From JBOHCT01 sp050699055 (lineage in GTDB: Bacteria; Actinomycetota; Actinomycetes; Streptosporangiales; JBOHCT01), in NCBI GenBank assembly GCA_050699055.1, contig JBOHCT010000110.1, positions 1-14,163 of the forward strand: DNA of 14,163 bases, in the 5' to 3' direction. A model generated the notes under the pieces. It was not told where the DNA came from. It saw nothing but the letters and a program-made list of their open reading frames with translations, and ran no database searches. Position 1 is the stretch's first letter. The number at the start of each line of letters is the position of its first letter. A program made the translations under genes and the position numbers. Positions 1-6,652 of the stretch are shown here, one piece after another.

Positions 1-22
1 CCCTTCTTATCCTGCTGCGAGG

Positions 23-175
23 TCAGGCGGCCTTGCGGTCATCCGCGGGCTCGGCCCGGGGCTCCTGCGCCCTGGCCTCGTCGGCCTTGCGTTCCTCCTG
101 CACCCTGTCCCGTTCGGCGGGCGGAGTGACAACGCGGTGCATCCGGAGGCCACCGAAGAGTCGGGTCATGATCAT
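23..175 (-). CDS. Possible small hypothetical protein (50 aa)
   Basis: I do not recognise this protein. It starts MIMTRLFGGLRMHR and then becomes highly charged and Ala/Glu/Arg-rich, ending in DDRKAA. There is no signal peptide or membrane segment. Codons end almost entirely in G or C (GCC, GAG, CGC, AAG), as in the neighbouring genes and not as in a random frame, which supports real coding. An AGGAAGGA stretch lies roughly 10 to 17 bases before the ATG at 175. A second in-frame ATG is at 169. It is the last minus-strand ORF, about 190 bp beyond mftE, so it may be the tail of the same transcript or an independent gene. No function is proposed. Confidence 0.4.
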   Translation of the reverse strand: MIMTRLFGGLRMHRVVTPPAERDRVQEERKADEARAQEPRAEPADDRKAA

Positions 176-285
176 CGAGGTGCTGTCCTTCCTGTCCGAT
201 AGACAGAGACGGTTCGTTGTGCATACAGTCGACGTAACGCATCGGGGGCCTCTTGACTTCCCGCCGATCGTGTGATCTGCACAAC

Positions 286-299
286 GTGACGCGGGTCAC
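286..299. promoter_or_regulatory. Short inverted repeat GTGAC-N4-GTCAC
   Basis: A perfect 5-bp inverted repeat with a 4-bp spacer sits between the end of mftE and the start of the small ORF. The gap from 176 to 368 otherwise holds no gene that I can support. The size and symmetry would fit a dimeric repressor site for the small ORF, but a match of this length can arise by chance in GC-rich DNA. No clear -35/-10 pair is visible next to it. Confidence 0.2.
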
Positions 300-368
300 C
301 GCAGCGGTGTGCAGCGGGACTCGCCCGGGGGTGTGGATGGCCCCGTGCAGGCCGTTACCCGACGCCTT

Positions 369-1064
369 TCACGGGTGCGGCGACTCGAGCCCTCGCGCCC
401 AGGCGGCGACCGCCGCCACGAGGTCGTCCGCCAGCCGGTCGAACAGAACCCGCCCCTCGGCCGCGGTCGCGCCGGCGGGGTCGCCCAGCACGCCGTTCGG
501 CGAGACGGCGCGTACCGACGCGGCCCGGATGACCTCGATGAGCTCGGCCAGGGGCGCGGCATTCCCGGCCTCGGCCCGATCGAGGCGGACGTCATCAGAG
601 GCGAGCGCGAGCATGAGCGCGGTCTCCGTACGCCCGGCGTGGGCGTCGCCGCCCCCATGACGCGGCCACCACGACAGGACCTCTCGTCTCTCCGCCCGGA
701 GCCTGCGTACCGCTCGGCCGACGGGATCGGCGTTGCCGCCGTGCCAGTTGACCAGCAGGACACGGCGGAACGTCCGTGACGCGGAGCGGACCAGCTCGAC
801 GACGAGCGTCTCCAACGCCTCGCGTCCGATCGACGCCGTGCCGGCGAACGTCTCGTGCTCACCGCTCGCCCCGTACGCTAGGGACGGTCCGACCACCACG
901 TCGTCCCGCTCCGCGGCAAGGGCTTCCGCGAGCGCGGCCGCGACCCGGGTGTCGGTGTCGAGCGGCAGATGTGGCCCGTGCTGCTCGGTCGATCCGACAG
1001 GGATCGCCAGCAGGGCGTCCCCGAGGGTCTCGGCTTCCCGCGACGTAAGGTCGGCGAGCCTCAC
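369..1064 (-). CDS. mftE: Mycofactocin biosynthesis peptidase MftE (creatininase family)
   Basis: 231 aa, the usual length for the creatininase/MftE family. MftE is a cytoplasmic metallopeptidase that cuts the MftC-modified C-terminal Val-Tyr unit off the MftA precursor, freeing the cofactor core. Family metal ligands are visible: the N-terminal GSTEQHGPHLP block (Glu27, His29), Asp38, the NWHGGN block (His108), and a later Glu in RTETALM (about 147). SGEHETF near residue 68 is also typical. The GTG start overlaps the fixA stop by 4 bp (GTGA), so it is translationally coupled to the electron-transfer genes. By fold alone it could be a creatinine amidohydrolase. The MftA and MftB-MftC genes in the same gene set make MftE far more likely. 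Confidence 0.9.
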   Translation of the reverse strand: MRLADLTSREAETLGDALLAIPVGSTEQHGPHLPLDTDTRVAAALAEALAAERDDVVVGPSLAYGASGEHETFAGTASIGREALETLVVELVRSASRTFRRVLLVNWHGGNADPVGRAVRRLRAERREVLSWWPRHGGGDAHAGRTETALMLALASDDVRLDRAEAGNAAPLAELIEVIRAASVRAVSPNGVLGDPAGATAAEGRVLFDRLADDLVAAVAAWARGLESPHP

Positions 1065-1885
1065 GCGAGGTAGCCTTGGTCGCGGAGAAACGCGAGCAGC
1101 TCGTCGGCCGCCTCGTCCGGCGGGACCGCGACGACGCGTGGCGGTGTGCGCTCCGCGAGTGCCCCCGCGAGGGCCTGGGCACGTTCGCGGGGATGGAGGT
1201 GGGGGTGGGGCGCGGGGAGTACGCGCGGCCGGGGGCGGTAGGCGGCCGTACGCCCGGCGGGTGCTCGCTGAGTGTCCCGCGGCGCGCCGCGCACCTCGAC
1301 CGGGGCCCCGCGGGCCGCCAGCGCGGCGTGTAGTGAGGCGCGCCGCGGCCGCGCCGTACCCGACTCGACGGAGACGACGCAGGGGCTAGGGACGCGGAGG
1401 CGTTCCCGGCGCCCGCCGTCGAGCCGGCGTTCCGCCGCGAGCGTGCCGGGTTCCTGGGCGGCGAGGCCGACGAGGCCCAGCGCCTGTGCCGCGCCGAGAC
1501 GCTGGGCGAGGAACGCGGGCACCGAGCCGCTGCCGCGGTCCAGGCTGTGGTCACCGCAGCACACGACCGCGCAGTCGCCGGTGACGTCGGCCAGCGCGGC
1601 GGCGACCGCCTCGCTCGCGGCGTTACGGGGAAGGTCGACGCGCAGCGCTCGGTCCGCGCCCACCGCGAGCGCCTCCCGCAGCATTCCCTCGGCCTCGGCG
1701 GGGGCCGCGGTCACGGCCAGCACGTCGTACCCCCACCGCCCCCCGAGTCGCAGGGCCCACTCCAGGGCCGCCCTGTCCGCTTCCGACGCGCCCTCTCGTC
1801 GCGGATCCTCGTGGACCTCGCCGGTCAGCGGGTCGACGTCGGGCCGCGGGTCGACGAACTTCAGCGCGGCTGCGACCCAGCTCAT
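1061..1885 (-). CDS. fixA: Electron transfer flavoprotein beta subunit (FixA/EtfB), mycofactocin-associated type
   Basis: 274 aa. ETF beta pairs with ETF alpha (FixB here) to form the soluble flavoprotein that accepts electrons from flavin or nicotinamide dehydrogenases. Family features are the N-terminal strand VAAALKFVDPRPDVDP, the helix AALEWALRLG, the GADRALRV segment, a CCGDHSLDRGSGSVPAFLAQRLG-like nucleotide region near residues 125-150, and PSPCVVSVESG near residue 190. The nucleotide region diverges from the usual DGDTAQVGP form, and the C-terminal 80 residues are Pro/Arg-rich, so it is a diverged member. The ATG shares its A with the fixX stop (TGATG) and the stop overlaps the mftE start, which argues for one operon. 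A longer in-frame extension upstream is antisense-like and was not used. Confidence 0.87.
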   Translation of the reverse strand: MSWVAAALKFVDPRPDVDPLTGEVHEDPRREGASEADRAALEWALRLGGRWGYDVLAVTAAPAEAEGMLREALAVGADRALRVDLPRNAASEAVAAALADVTGDCAVVCCGDHSLDRGSGSVPAFLAQRLGAAQALGLVGLAAQEPGTLAAERRLDGGRRERLRVPSPCVVSVESGTARPRRASLHAALAARGAPVEVRGAPRDTQRAPAGRTAAYRPRPRVLPAPHPHLHPRERAQALAGALAERTPPRVVAVPPDEAADELLAFLRDQGYLA

Positions 1886-2178
1886 CAAGACTTCCGCATG
1901 ACGACGCCGTGCCCGCCCTCGGGGTAGTTCCAGCTGATGGCGCCCTCCTCGTCGCAGACGAGGTAGCAGGTGCCGCACTCGAAGCACTGCTCGTAGTTGA
2001 AGAGGATCCCGCCGTCGGCTGTGGGGACGAACAGCCCGGCGGGGCAGGCGTGGACGCAGGCCTTCGTGGTGCAGCTCCGGCACACGTCGGTGTCGACCAC
2101 GATGTGCGGCTCCTCGGCGACGCGAAACTCGACGGTCGCCATCCGATCCTCGAAGCTGACCTCCGGCCACCCGCTCAT
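1885..2178 (-). CDS. fixX: Ferredoxin-like protein FixX
   Basis: 97 aa, the normal FixX size. FixX carries the iron-sulfur clusters that work with FixC when electrons pass from the FixAB flavoprotein to quinone. Two cluster motifs are clear: CRSCTTKACVHACP (Cys33, 36, 41, 45) and CFECGTCYLVC (Cys65, 68, 71, 75), enough for two [4Fe-4S] clusters. The tail YPEGGHGV is typical of FixX. I place the start at ATG 2178; GTG 2184 adds two residues and cannot be excluded. A G-run (GGGGGGTGG) just before the ATG would be the ribosome site. It lies 82 bp after fixC and overlaps the fixA start by one base. Confidence 0.93.
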   Translation of the reverse strand: MSGWPEVSFEDRMATVEFRVAEEPHIVVDTDVCRSCTTKACVHACPAGLFVPTADGGILFNYEQCFECGTCYLVCDEEGAISWNYPEGGHGVVMRKS

Positions 2179-2181
2179 GTC

Positions 2182-2208
2182 CACCCCCCAGCGGTGTCTG
2201 AGGGGGTG
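2182..2208 (-). promoter_or_regulatory. Hairpin that could mask the fixX ribosome binding site
   Basis: On the minus-strand transcript CACCCCC (2208-2202) is perfectly complementary to GGGGGTG (2188-2182), with a 13-base loop. The second arm is the G-rich stretch directly before the fixX start codon, so pairing would hide the ribosome site. This gives a possible post-transcriptional control between fixC and fixX. The repeat is only 7 bp and all its strength comes from G-C pairs, so it may be incidental. Confidence 0.35.
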
Positions 2209-2260
2209 CGTCGTGGGGGGCGCGGGTCCTCGGACAGGGTCGGGTAAGGCCGTGAGAACC

Positions 2261-3568
2261 TCATCCGTAGCTCCTCAGCGCGTTGATCGTATCCTTCGCA
2301 AGATCGCGCATCCGCAGGGCGGCGCGGCGGTGCTCGTCGCGGGCGACCCGCAGCAGCCCGCGCTTGGGGCGAGGGTTTTCCACCGTGAACATCCCCTCCA
2401 CGATGTCGCACAGCAGCTCGGGGTACCGGCGCTGCATCCGGTCGGAGAGCAGCAGCTCGGGGGCGCGGCGGAGCTTGCGGTGGTCCGCGAGCACGAAGCT
2501 GTCCTCGAGACGTCGGCGGTAGCCCGCCATCCCCGCCGCCGAGGTGTCGCCGTGGTCCAGCGCCTCCGCCGCGGTCTCACCCGCGACCGCGCCGGAACCC
2601 ATCGCGAAGTTCACGCCCTCCAGCCAGATGCCCGCCGCCAAGCACAGCCCAGCCGCGTCGCCCGCGACCAGCATCCCGTCGCCGGCCAGCCGGGGCATCG
2701 CGTCGTAGCCGCCCTCGGGGATCAGGTGGGCGGTGTACTCCTCCAGCCGCCCGCCCTCCACCAGGGGGGCGACGCTCGGGTGGGCCTTGAGGTCCGCGAT
2801 GAGGTCCTCAGGACGCCGGCCCGCCTCCGCCAGGCCGGTGACGGAGACGACGACGCCGACAGAGACCGTGTCGAGGTTCGTGTAGAAGAAGCCACCGCCA
2901 GGTATCCCGCCGGTGCAGCCGAGGATCTCGATGTCGAGCCCCTCGCGTCCGGACAGGCCGCAGCGCCGCTCGATCTCCCCGCGGGGGAGGGCGAGCACCT
3001 CCTTCGCGCCCAGGGTGAAGTGCCTCGCCTCGGCATGCGGGTACAGCCCAGCATCCTTGGCGAGGAACGAGTTCACGCCGTCGCAGGCGACGACCACGCC
3101 CGCGTCGATGTCGCCGTCGGGGCGGTCGGTGCGCACCCCCACGACCCGGCCCGTCCCGTCCCTGCGCAGCCCGGTCGCGGTCGTCGAGCACAGCAGCGTC
3201 GCGCCCGCCTTCTCCGCCTTGCCCGCGAGCCAGGCGTCGAAGTCGGCGCGGTACGCCGTCGCGCCGTTGTACGGCGGTTCCCCCCACGTGGCCGTACGGA
3301 AGTCCACGGTGAGGCTCTGCCTCGGCGTGGTGACCATCGTCGCCCGCCGGGTGACCCAGCGTTGGATCGGCGCCTCCTCCCACCAGCGCGGGATCAGGTC
3401 GTCGAGGATACGACCGTAGACGACCCCGCCGTACATGTTCTTCGAGCCGGGGAACGGCCCGCGTTCGAGCAGGCACACCGAGCGCCCCGCCCGGGCGGCG
3501 GTGAGCGCGGCGGCGGACCCCGCTGGCCCGCCGCCGACCACAACCACGTCAAACCGCGCGCCGCTCAT
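2261..3568 (-). CDS. fixC: Electron transfer flavoprotein-quinone oxidoreductase FixC
   Basis: 435 aa, the standard FixC length. FixC is an FAD protein at the membrane surface that takes electrons from the FixA-FixB flavoprotein and, with FixX, reduces quinone. The N-terminal FAD-binding motif VVVVGGGPAGSAAA is at residues 9-22, followed by the LLERG strand end and the FixC-typical PGSKNMYGGVVYG at 40-52. The second FAD block is VAGDAAGLCLAAGIWLEGVNFAMGSG near residue 320. The C-terminal cluster domain of eukaryotic ETF-QO is absent, as expected when FixX is separate. The ATG at 3568 has a GGAGG about 12 bases upstream. It follows fixB after a 132-bp gap holding a strong hairpin. Confidence 0.94.
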   Translation of the reverse strand: MSGARFDVVVVGGGPAGSAAALTAARAGRSVCLLERGPFPGSKNMYGGVVYGRILDDLIPRWWEEAPIQRWVTRRATMVTTPRQSLTVDFRTATWGEPPYNGATAYRADFDAWLAGKAEKAGATLLCSTTATGLRRDGTGRVVGVRTDRPDGDIDAGVVVACDGVNSFLAKDAGLYPHAEARHFTLGAKEVLALPRGEIERRCGLSGREGLDIEILGCTGGIPGGGFFYTNLDTVSVGVVVSVTGLAEAGRRPEDLIADLKAHPSVAPLVEGGRLEEYTAHLIPEGGYDAMPRLAGDGMLVAGDAAGLCLAAGIWLEGVNFAMGSGAVAGETAAEALDHGDTSAAGMAGYRRRLEDSFVLADHRKLRRAPELLLSDRMQRRYPELLCDIVEGMFTVENPRPKRGLLRVARDEHRRAALRMRDLAKDTINALRSYG

Positions 3569-3613
3569 GCCTCACTCTTCCCTCCGCCGAGTGCACCCCG
3601 TCCCCACCCCTTG

Positions 3614-3677
3614 CGCCGATCTTGAAGATATCGGGGGGTTACTCGCCAGTTACTGCCCGACAACTTCAAGATCGGCG
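3614..3677. repeat. Large imperfect hairpin between fixB and fixC
   Basis: CGCCGATCTTGAAG (3614-3627) is the exact reverse complement of CTTCAAGATCGGCG (3664-3677). Inside, a 3-by-3 mismatch is followed by a further 5-bp pairing, TCGGG (3631-3635) with CCCGA (3656-3660). The apical loop contains TTACT twice. The arms are less GC-rich than the genes around them. No T-run follows on either strand, so it is not a classical terminator. It could be an RNA-processing or attenuation element that sets fixB versus fixC output, or a copy of a dispersed palindromic repeat. The symmetry is seen directly; the role is inferred. Confidence 0.7.
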
Positions 3678-3700
3678 AGAAAGGAGGAGCGGGGGTTGGG

Positions 3701-4615
3701 CTAGCTTGCATCCGCCACCCCCAACCGGCGGGCGAGCTCCCGGAGCAGCTCTGGCGCGTCGGTGACCAGGGCCAGGTCCGCGAGCGCCATCATCGGAGCG
3801 CTCGGGTCGGTGTTGACGGCGATCACGTGCGCCGGCGTACCGATGCCCGACACGTGCTGGACGGCACCGGACACCCCGAGCGCGATGTACAGCTCCGGGT
3901 CGACCGTCACGCCGGTCGTCCCGATCTGCCGCTCGAACGGTACCCACCCCGCGTCGGCGACCACCCGGGTCGCGCCCATCGATGCACCGAGCGCGGGCGC
4001 GACCCGGGCGAGCAGGCCGAAGCTCTCCTGGGACCGCAGGCCCGCACCGCCAGCGACGATCCGTCCGGCCTCCGCGAGGTCCATCGTCTCCGGGTCAGGC
4101 GGCAGCACCTCGAGCACCTCCGCGTCGTGGCCGCCGCCCGCGTCCAGGACGACCGCCTTGCGCGTACCGGCCGGGGCGTCGGACGCCCGCGGCTCCACCC
4201 CCCGCACCCCTGGCTGCAGCGTCGCCACAGCGGGTCCGGTGACCGAGACCTCCTCCGTGATCCGCCCGCCGCGGCGTACGAGCACCACCCGACGCGTGTC
4301 GACGGAGAGGGCACCGGCCAGGAGGGGGCGCTCCAGCTCGGCGGCCAGCCGGGGCGCCAGATCCCTGCCGTCGGGTGAGGCCGGGAGCAGCAGGATGTCC
4401 TCGTCGCGGACCGCGGGAGCGATCGCGCGAGCCCACGCACCCGGGGCGTACGGCGGCGCCTCCCAGCACAGCGCCTCGGTGAACGCGCAGGCGAGCGCGG
4501 CGGCGGCGGCGTCGGTGCCGTCGCCGGCGAGGAGCGCCCGACCGTCGGCCTCGGCGACCGCCTCCTCCCCACCGAGCGGCAGGGACCCGCCGCGGACAGG
4601 CACCACCGCCCTCAC
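3701..4615 (-). CDS. fixB: Electron transfer flavoprotein alpha subunit (FixB/EtfA), mycofactocin-associated type
   Basis: 304 aa, typical of ETF alpha. It binds the FAD of the ETF heterodimer and passes electrons to FixC. The C-terminal FAD domain is very clear: IVAGGAGL, GASMGATRVVADAGWVPFE, the RQIGTTGVTVDP loop, and LYIALGVSGAVQH followed by HVIAVNTDPSAPMMALADL (about residues 186-286). The N-terminal half is poorly conserved, as usual. I choose the GTG at 4615. It overlaps the preceding stop as GTGA and has AGGAG seven bases upstream. The alternative GTG at 4621 sits only one base from that AGGAG. Its place directly after the OYE-type gene suggests the flavoenzyme is an electron donor to it. 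Confidence 0.94.
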   Translation of the reverse strand: MRAVVPVRGGSLPLGGEEAVAEADGRALLAGDGTDAAAAALACAFTEALCWEAPPYAPGAWARAIAPAVRDEDILLLPASPDGRDLAPRLAAELERPLLAGALSVDTRRVVLVRRGGRITEEVSVTGPAVATLQPGVRGVEPRASDAPAGTRKAVVLDAGGGHDAEVLEVLPPDPETMDLAEAGRIVAGGAGLRSQESFGLLARVAPALGASMGATRVVADAGWVPFERQIGTTGVTVDPELYIALGVSGAVQHVSGIGTPAHVIAVNTDPSAPMMALADLALVTDAPELLRELARRLGVADAS

Positions 4616-6567
4616 AGCCACGCTCCTACGCGTTGTCCATCCAGCACGGCCGCGTGCGCCCGCCGGGGTGCCAGGCAGTCACCGACCCTGCGCACCTCCA
4701 TGCCGTCGTCCCTGAGCGCGCGATACAACTCGTCCTCGGGAAGCTGGGGCAGCGCGAGAACTACCCAGTCGACCTCGCGGCGTTCGGTGCGGCCGGTCGG
4801 GTGATGGAGCAGCGTGAGCCCGTCGCTGTCGAGACCCATGGCGACGAGGTCGGTGGACTGCCGGATGCCCTTGGCGGCCGCGCGCACGCACCAGTGCTCC
4901 ATGTCGAGGGTGACGCCCAGGTCCTGGCCGACCACCATCGCCGCCGTCACCACCTCGACCGCGCAACCACGGTCGGCGAGCAGCTCCGCCACGCTCGTCG
5001 CCTGGTGGAAACCGACGTCGTCGATGACGATCACTCGTCCCGACGGTACCGCCGCTCCCTCCAACACGTCCCGGACGCCCGCGACGCGCGGGGCGTCGTC
5101 GGGCACGGGGTCGGGGAGCCAGGGCGGCCGGGCCAGGTGAGCGCCCGTCGCCGTCACCACCGCGTCGGGGGCGGCCGCACGAACGGCCGGTACGTCACCC
5201 TCCCTGCCGCAACGAACAGGGATGCCCAGCCGGACGCATTCCGCGACCTGGTTGCGTACGAGGTCGCCGAACTCCGCGCGGTTCGGCACGCTCGCGGCGA
5301 GCCGTACCTGGCCGCCCGGGGCGTCCGCGCGCTCCCACACCTCGACTTCGTGGCCTCGCGCGCGGGCCGTGATCGCCGCCTGCAATCCCGCGGGGCCGGC
5401 GCCGACCACGAGGACACGCCTGCGGCGGACGGCCGGCGCCGGCCCGGCCTCGGCCTCCCGGCCGGTACGGGGGTTCTCGATACAGCCGAGCCAGCGGTTC
5501 AGCCCCATCCGCCCCACGCACTCCTGGTTGCACGACAGGCACAGCCGGATCGCGTCGGTGTGCCCGGACCTGGCCTTGGCGGCGAACTCGGCGTCCGCGA
5601 TCTGCCCGCGTACGACGCCGACCAGGTCGCAGTGGCCCTCGGCCAGCGCGCGTTCGGCCTGCGCCGGGTCCTTGAACCGCCCCACACCCACCACGGGCAG
5701 GTCGACGGCCCTGCGGAAGGCAGACGCGATGAACAGCGCGTAGCCGGGGGGTACGTGCATCGACGCCTCGATCATGTGCAGCGTGGCGGTGGCCACGCCG
5801 ATCGAGGTGTTGACGTAGTCGACGGCACCGGTGTCCTCCACCATCCGGGCGACCTCGACCGCCTCGTCGAGCGTCAGCCCGTCCTCGATCAGCTCGTCGC
5901 CGCAGATCCGCACGCCGAGCGCCAGGTCGTGGCCGATCCCGTCGCGCACCGCGCGAATGATCTCCAGGAGGAGCCTGGCACGGTTCGCCAGCGGCCCGCC
6001 GTGCGCGTCCGTACGCATGTTGGTCGCCCCGGAGAGGAACTGCCGGACGATCGAGGAGTGCGAGCATTGCAACTCGACGCCGTCGAAGCCGCCGTCGCGG
6101 CAGTGCCCGGCCACCGTCGCGTACCCGGCGACGATCTCCGCGATCTCGGCGGAGTCGACCTCCTTGGGCACCTCACGAAACAGGGGGTCGGCGACCGGGG
6201 ACGGGGCCCACGCGGGCAGCCGGGAGTACATCCCCGAGCCCTGTCCCCCGTTGTGGTTGAGCTGGGCGAAGATCCGCGCGTCGTGCCGATGGACCGCCTC
6301 GGTGATGCGCCGGTACCCGGGCATGACCTCGGGGTGGAAGCCGTGGATGAGCTTCTCGTACGGCCAGTCGGTGGGGTGGGTGGAATGCTCCTCGGTGATG
6401 ATCAGCCCGGCGCCTCCGGCGGCGCGGGCCTCGTAGTACGCCGCGTGCTGGGCGGAGGGAAGACCGTCCTCGGCGTAGTTGGTCAGGTGAGCGGAGAAGA
6501 CGATCCGGTTGCGCGCGACGACCGGCCCGACGCGCAGCGGGGAGAACAGGAAGCGGTAGCTGCCCAC
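4612..6567 (-). CDS. FadH/OYE-family FMN, 4Fe-4S, FAD oxidoreductase (mycofactocin-associated, copy A)
   Basis: 651 aa, matching the three-domain layout of 2,4-dienoyl-CoA reductase (FadH) and trimethylamine dehydrogenase. A TIM barrel binding FMN covers about residues 5-335. The iron-sulfur motif is C-x2-C-x3-C-x11-C (Cys343, 346, 350, 362). The FAD/NAD(P) domain starts with VLVVGAGPAGLQAA near residue 385. NCBI families named mycofactocin system FadH/OYE oxidoreductase 1 and 2 describe proteins in this setting; I cannot tell which number fits. The E. coli FadH catalytic Tyr (in EGYLINEFL) aligns with Ser172 (SSIVRQFL), and the catalytic His after it with Ala, so classical dienoyl-CoA reduction is doubtful. 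The substrate is unknown. The GTG start has AGGAG about nine bases upstream. Its 3' end overlaps fixB. Confidence 0.92.
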   Translation of the reverse strand: MGSYRFLFSPLRVGPVVARNRIVFSAHLTNYAEDGLPSAQHAAYYEARAAGGAGLIITEEHSTHPTDWPYEKLIHGFHPEVMPGYRRITEAVHRHDARIFAQLNHNGGQGSGMYSRLPAWAPSPVADPLFREVPKEVDSAEIAEIVAGYATVAGHCRDGGFDGVELQCSHSSIVRQFLSGATNMRTDAHGGPLANRARLLLEIIRAVRDGIGHDLALGVRICGDELIEDGLTLDEAVEVARMVEDTGAVDYVNTSIGVATATLHMIEASMHVPPGYALFIASAFRRAVDLPVVGVGRFKDPAQAERALAEGHCDLVGVVRGQIADAEFAAKARSGHTDAIRLCLSCNQECVGRMGLNRWLGCIENPRTGREAEAGPAPAVRRRRVLVVGAGPAGLQAAITARARGHEVEVWERADAPGGQVRLAASVPNRAEFGDLVRNQVAECVRLGIPVRCGREGDVPAVRAAAPDAVVTATGAHLARPPWLPDPVPDDAPRVAGVRDVLEGAAVPSGRVIVIDDVGFHQATSVAELLADRGCAVEVVTAAMVVGQDLGVTLDMEHWCVRAAAKGIRQSTDLVAMGLDSDGLTLLHHPTGRTERREVDWVVLALPQLPEDELYRALRDDGMEVRRVGDCLAPRRAHAAVLDGQRVGAWL

Positions 6568-6652
6568 CCGCCCAGTCTCCTGTATCCCCTGATTCGACGA
6601 AACCGGGACGTCGTCTGAACCGGCCCCGGTGGCCGGGTACGTACCACTGGTG
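6568..6652. promoter_or_regulatory. Short divergent promoter region between OYE copy A and the transporter
   Basis: These roughly 60 to 85 bp separate two divergent genes and must hold promoters for both, unless the minus-strand set is read through from mftBC across the transporter. A small palindrome TTCG-A-CGAA lies at 6593-6601. I see no confident -35/-10 pair for either direction. This is the most likely promoter location for the OYE-A, fixB, fixC, fixX, fixA, mftE set. Confidence 0.3.

Noticed and set aside
369..1064. Creatinine amidohydrolase of creatinine degradation
   Set aside because: Same fold, but no other creatinine genes are nearby, while MftA and MftB-MftC are in the same gene set.
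1061..2170. Longer fixA starting at 2170
   Set aside because: The extra 95 residues are an out-of-frame reading of fixX, rich in Arg. The ATG at 1885 overlaps the fixX stop and opens with a normal ETF beta N-terminus.
1997..3625. Plus-strand open frame of 542 codons across fixX and fixC
   Set aside because: Fully antisense to two genes with clear family motifs. The translation is Arg/Gly/Pro/Ala-rich without domains, as expected for the complementary frame of GC-rich genes.
3614..3677. Rho-independent terminator after fixB
   Set aside because: The stem is strong but no T-run follows on the minus strand, and the next genes are in the same functional set.
4633..6618. Plus-strand open frame of 661 codons opposite OYE copy A
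   Set aside because: Antisense shadow of a well-supported gene; no recognisable motifs and low-complexity composition.
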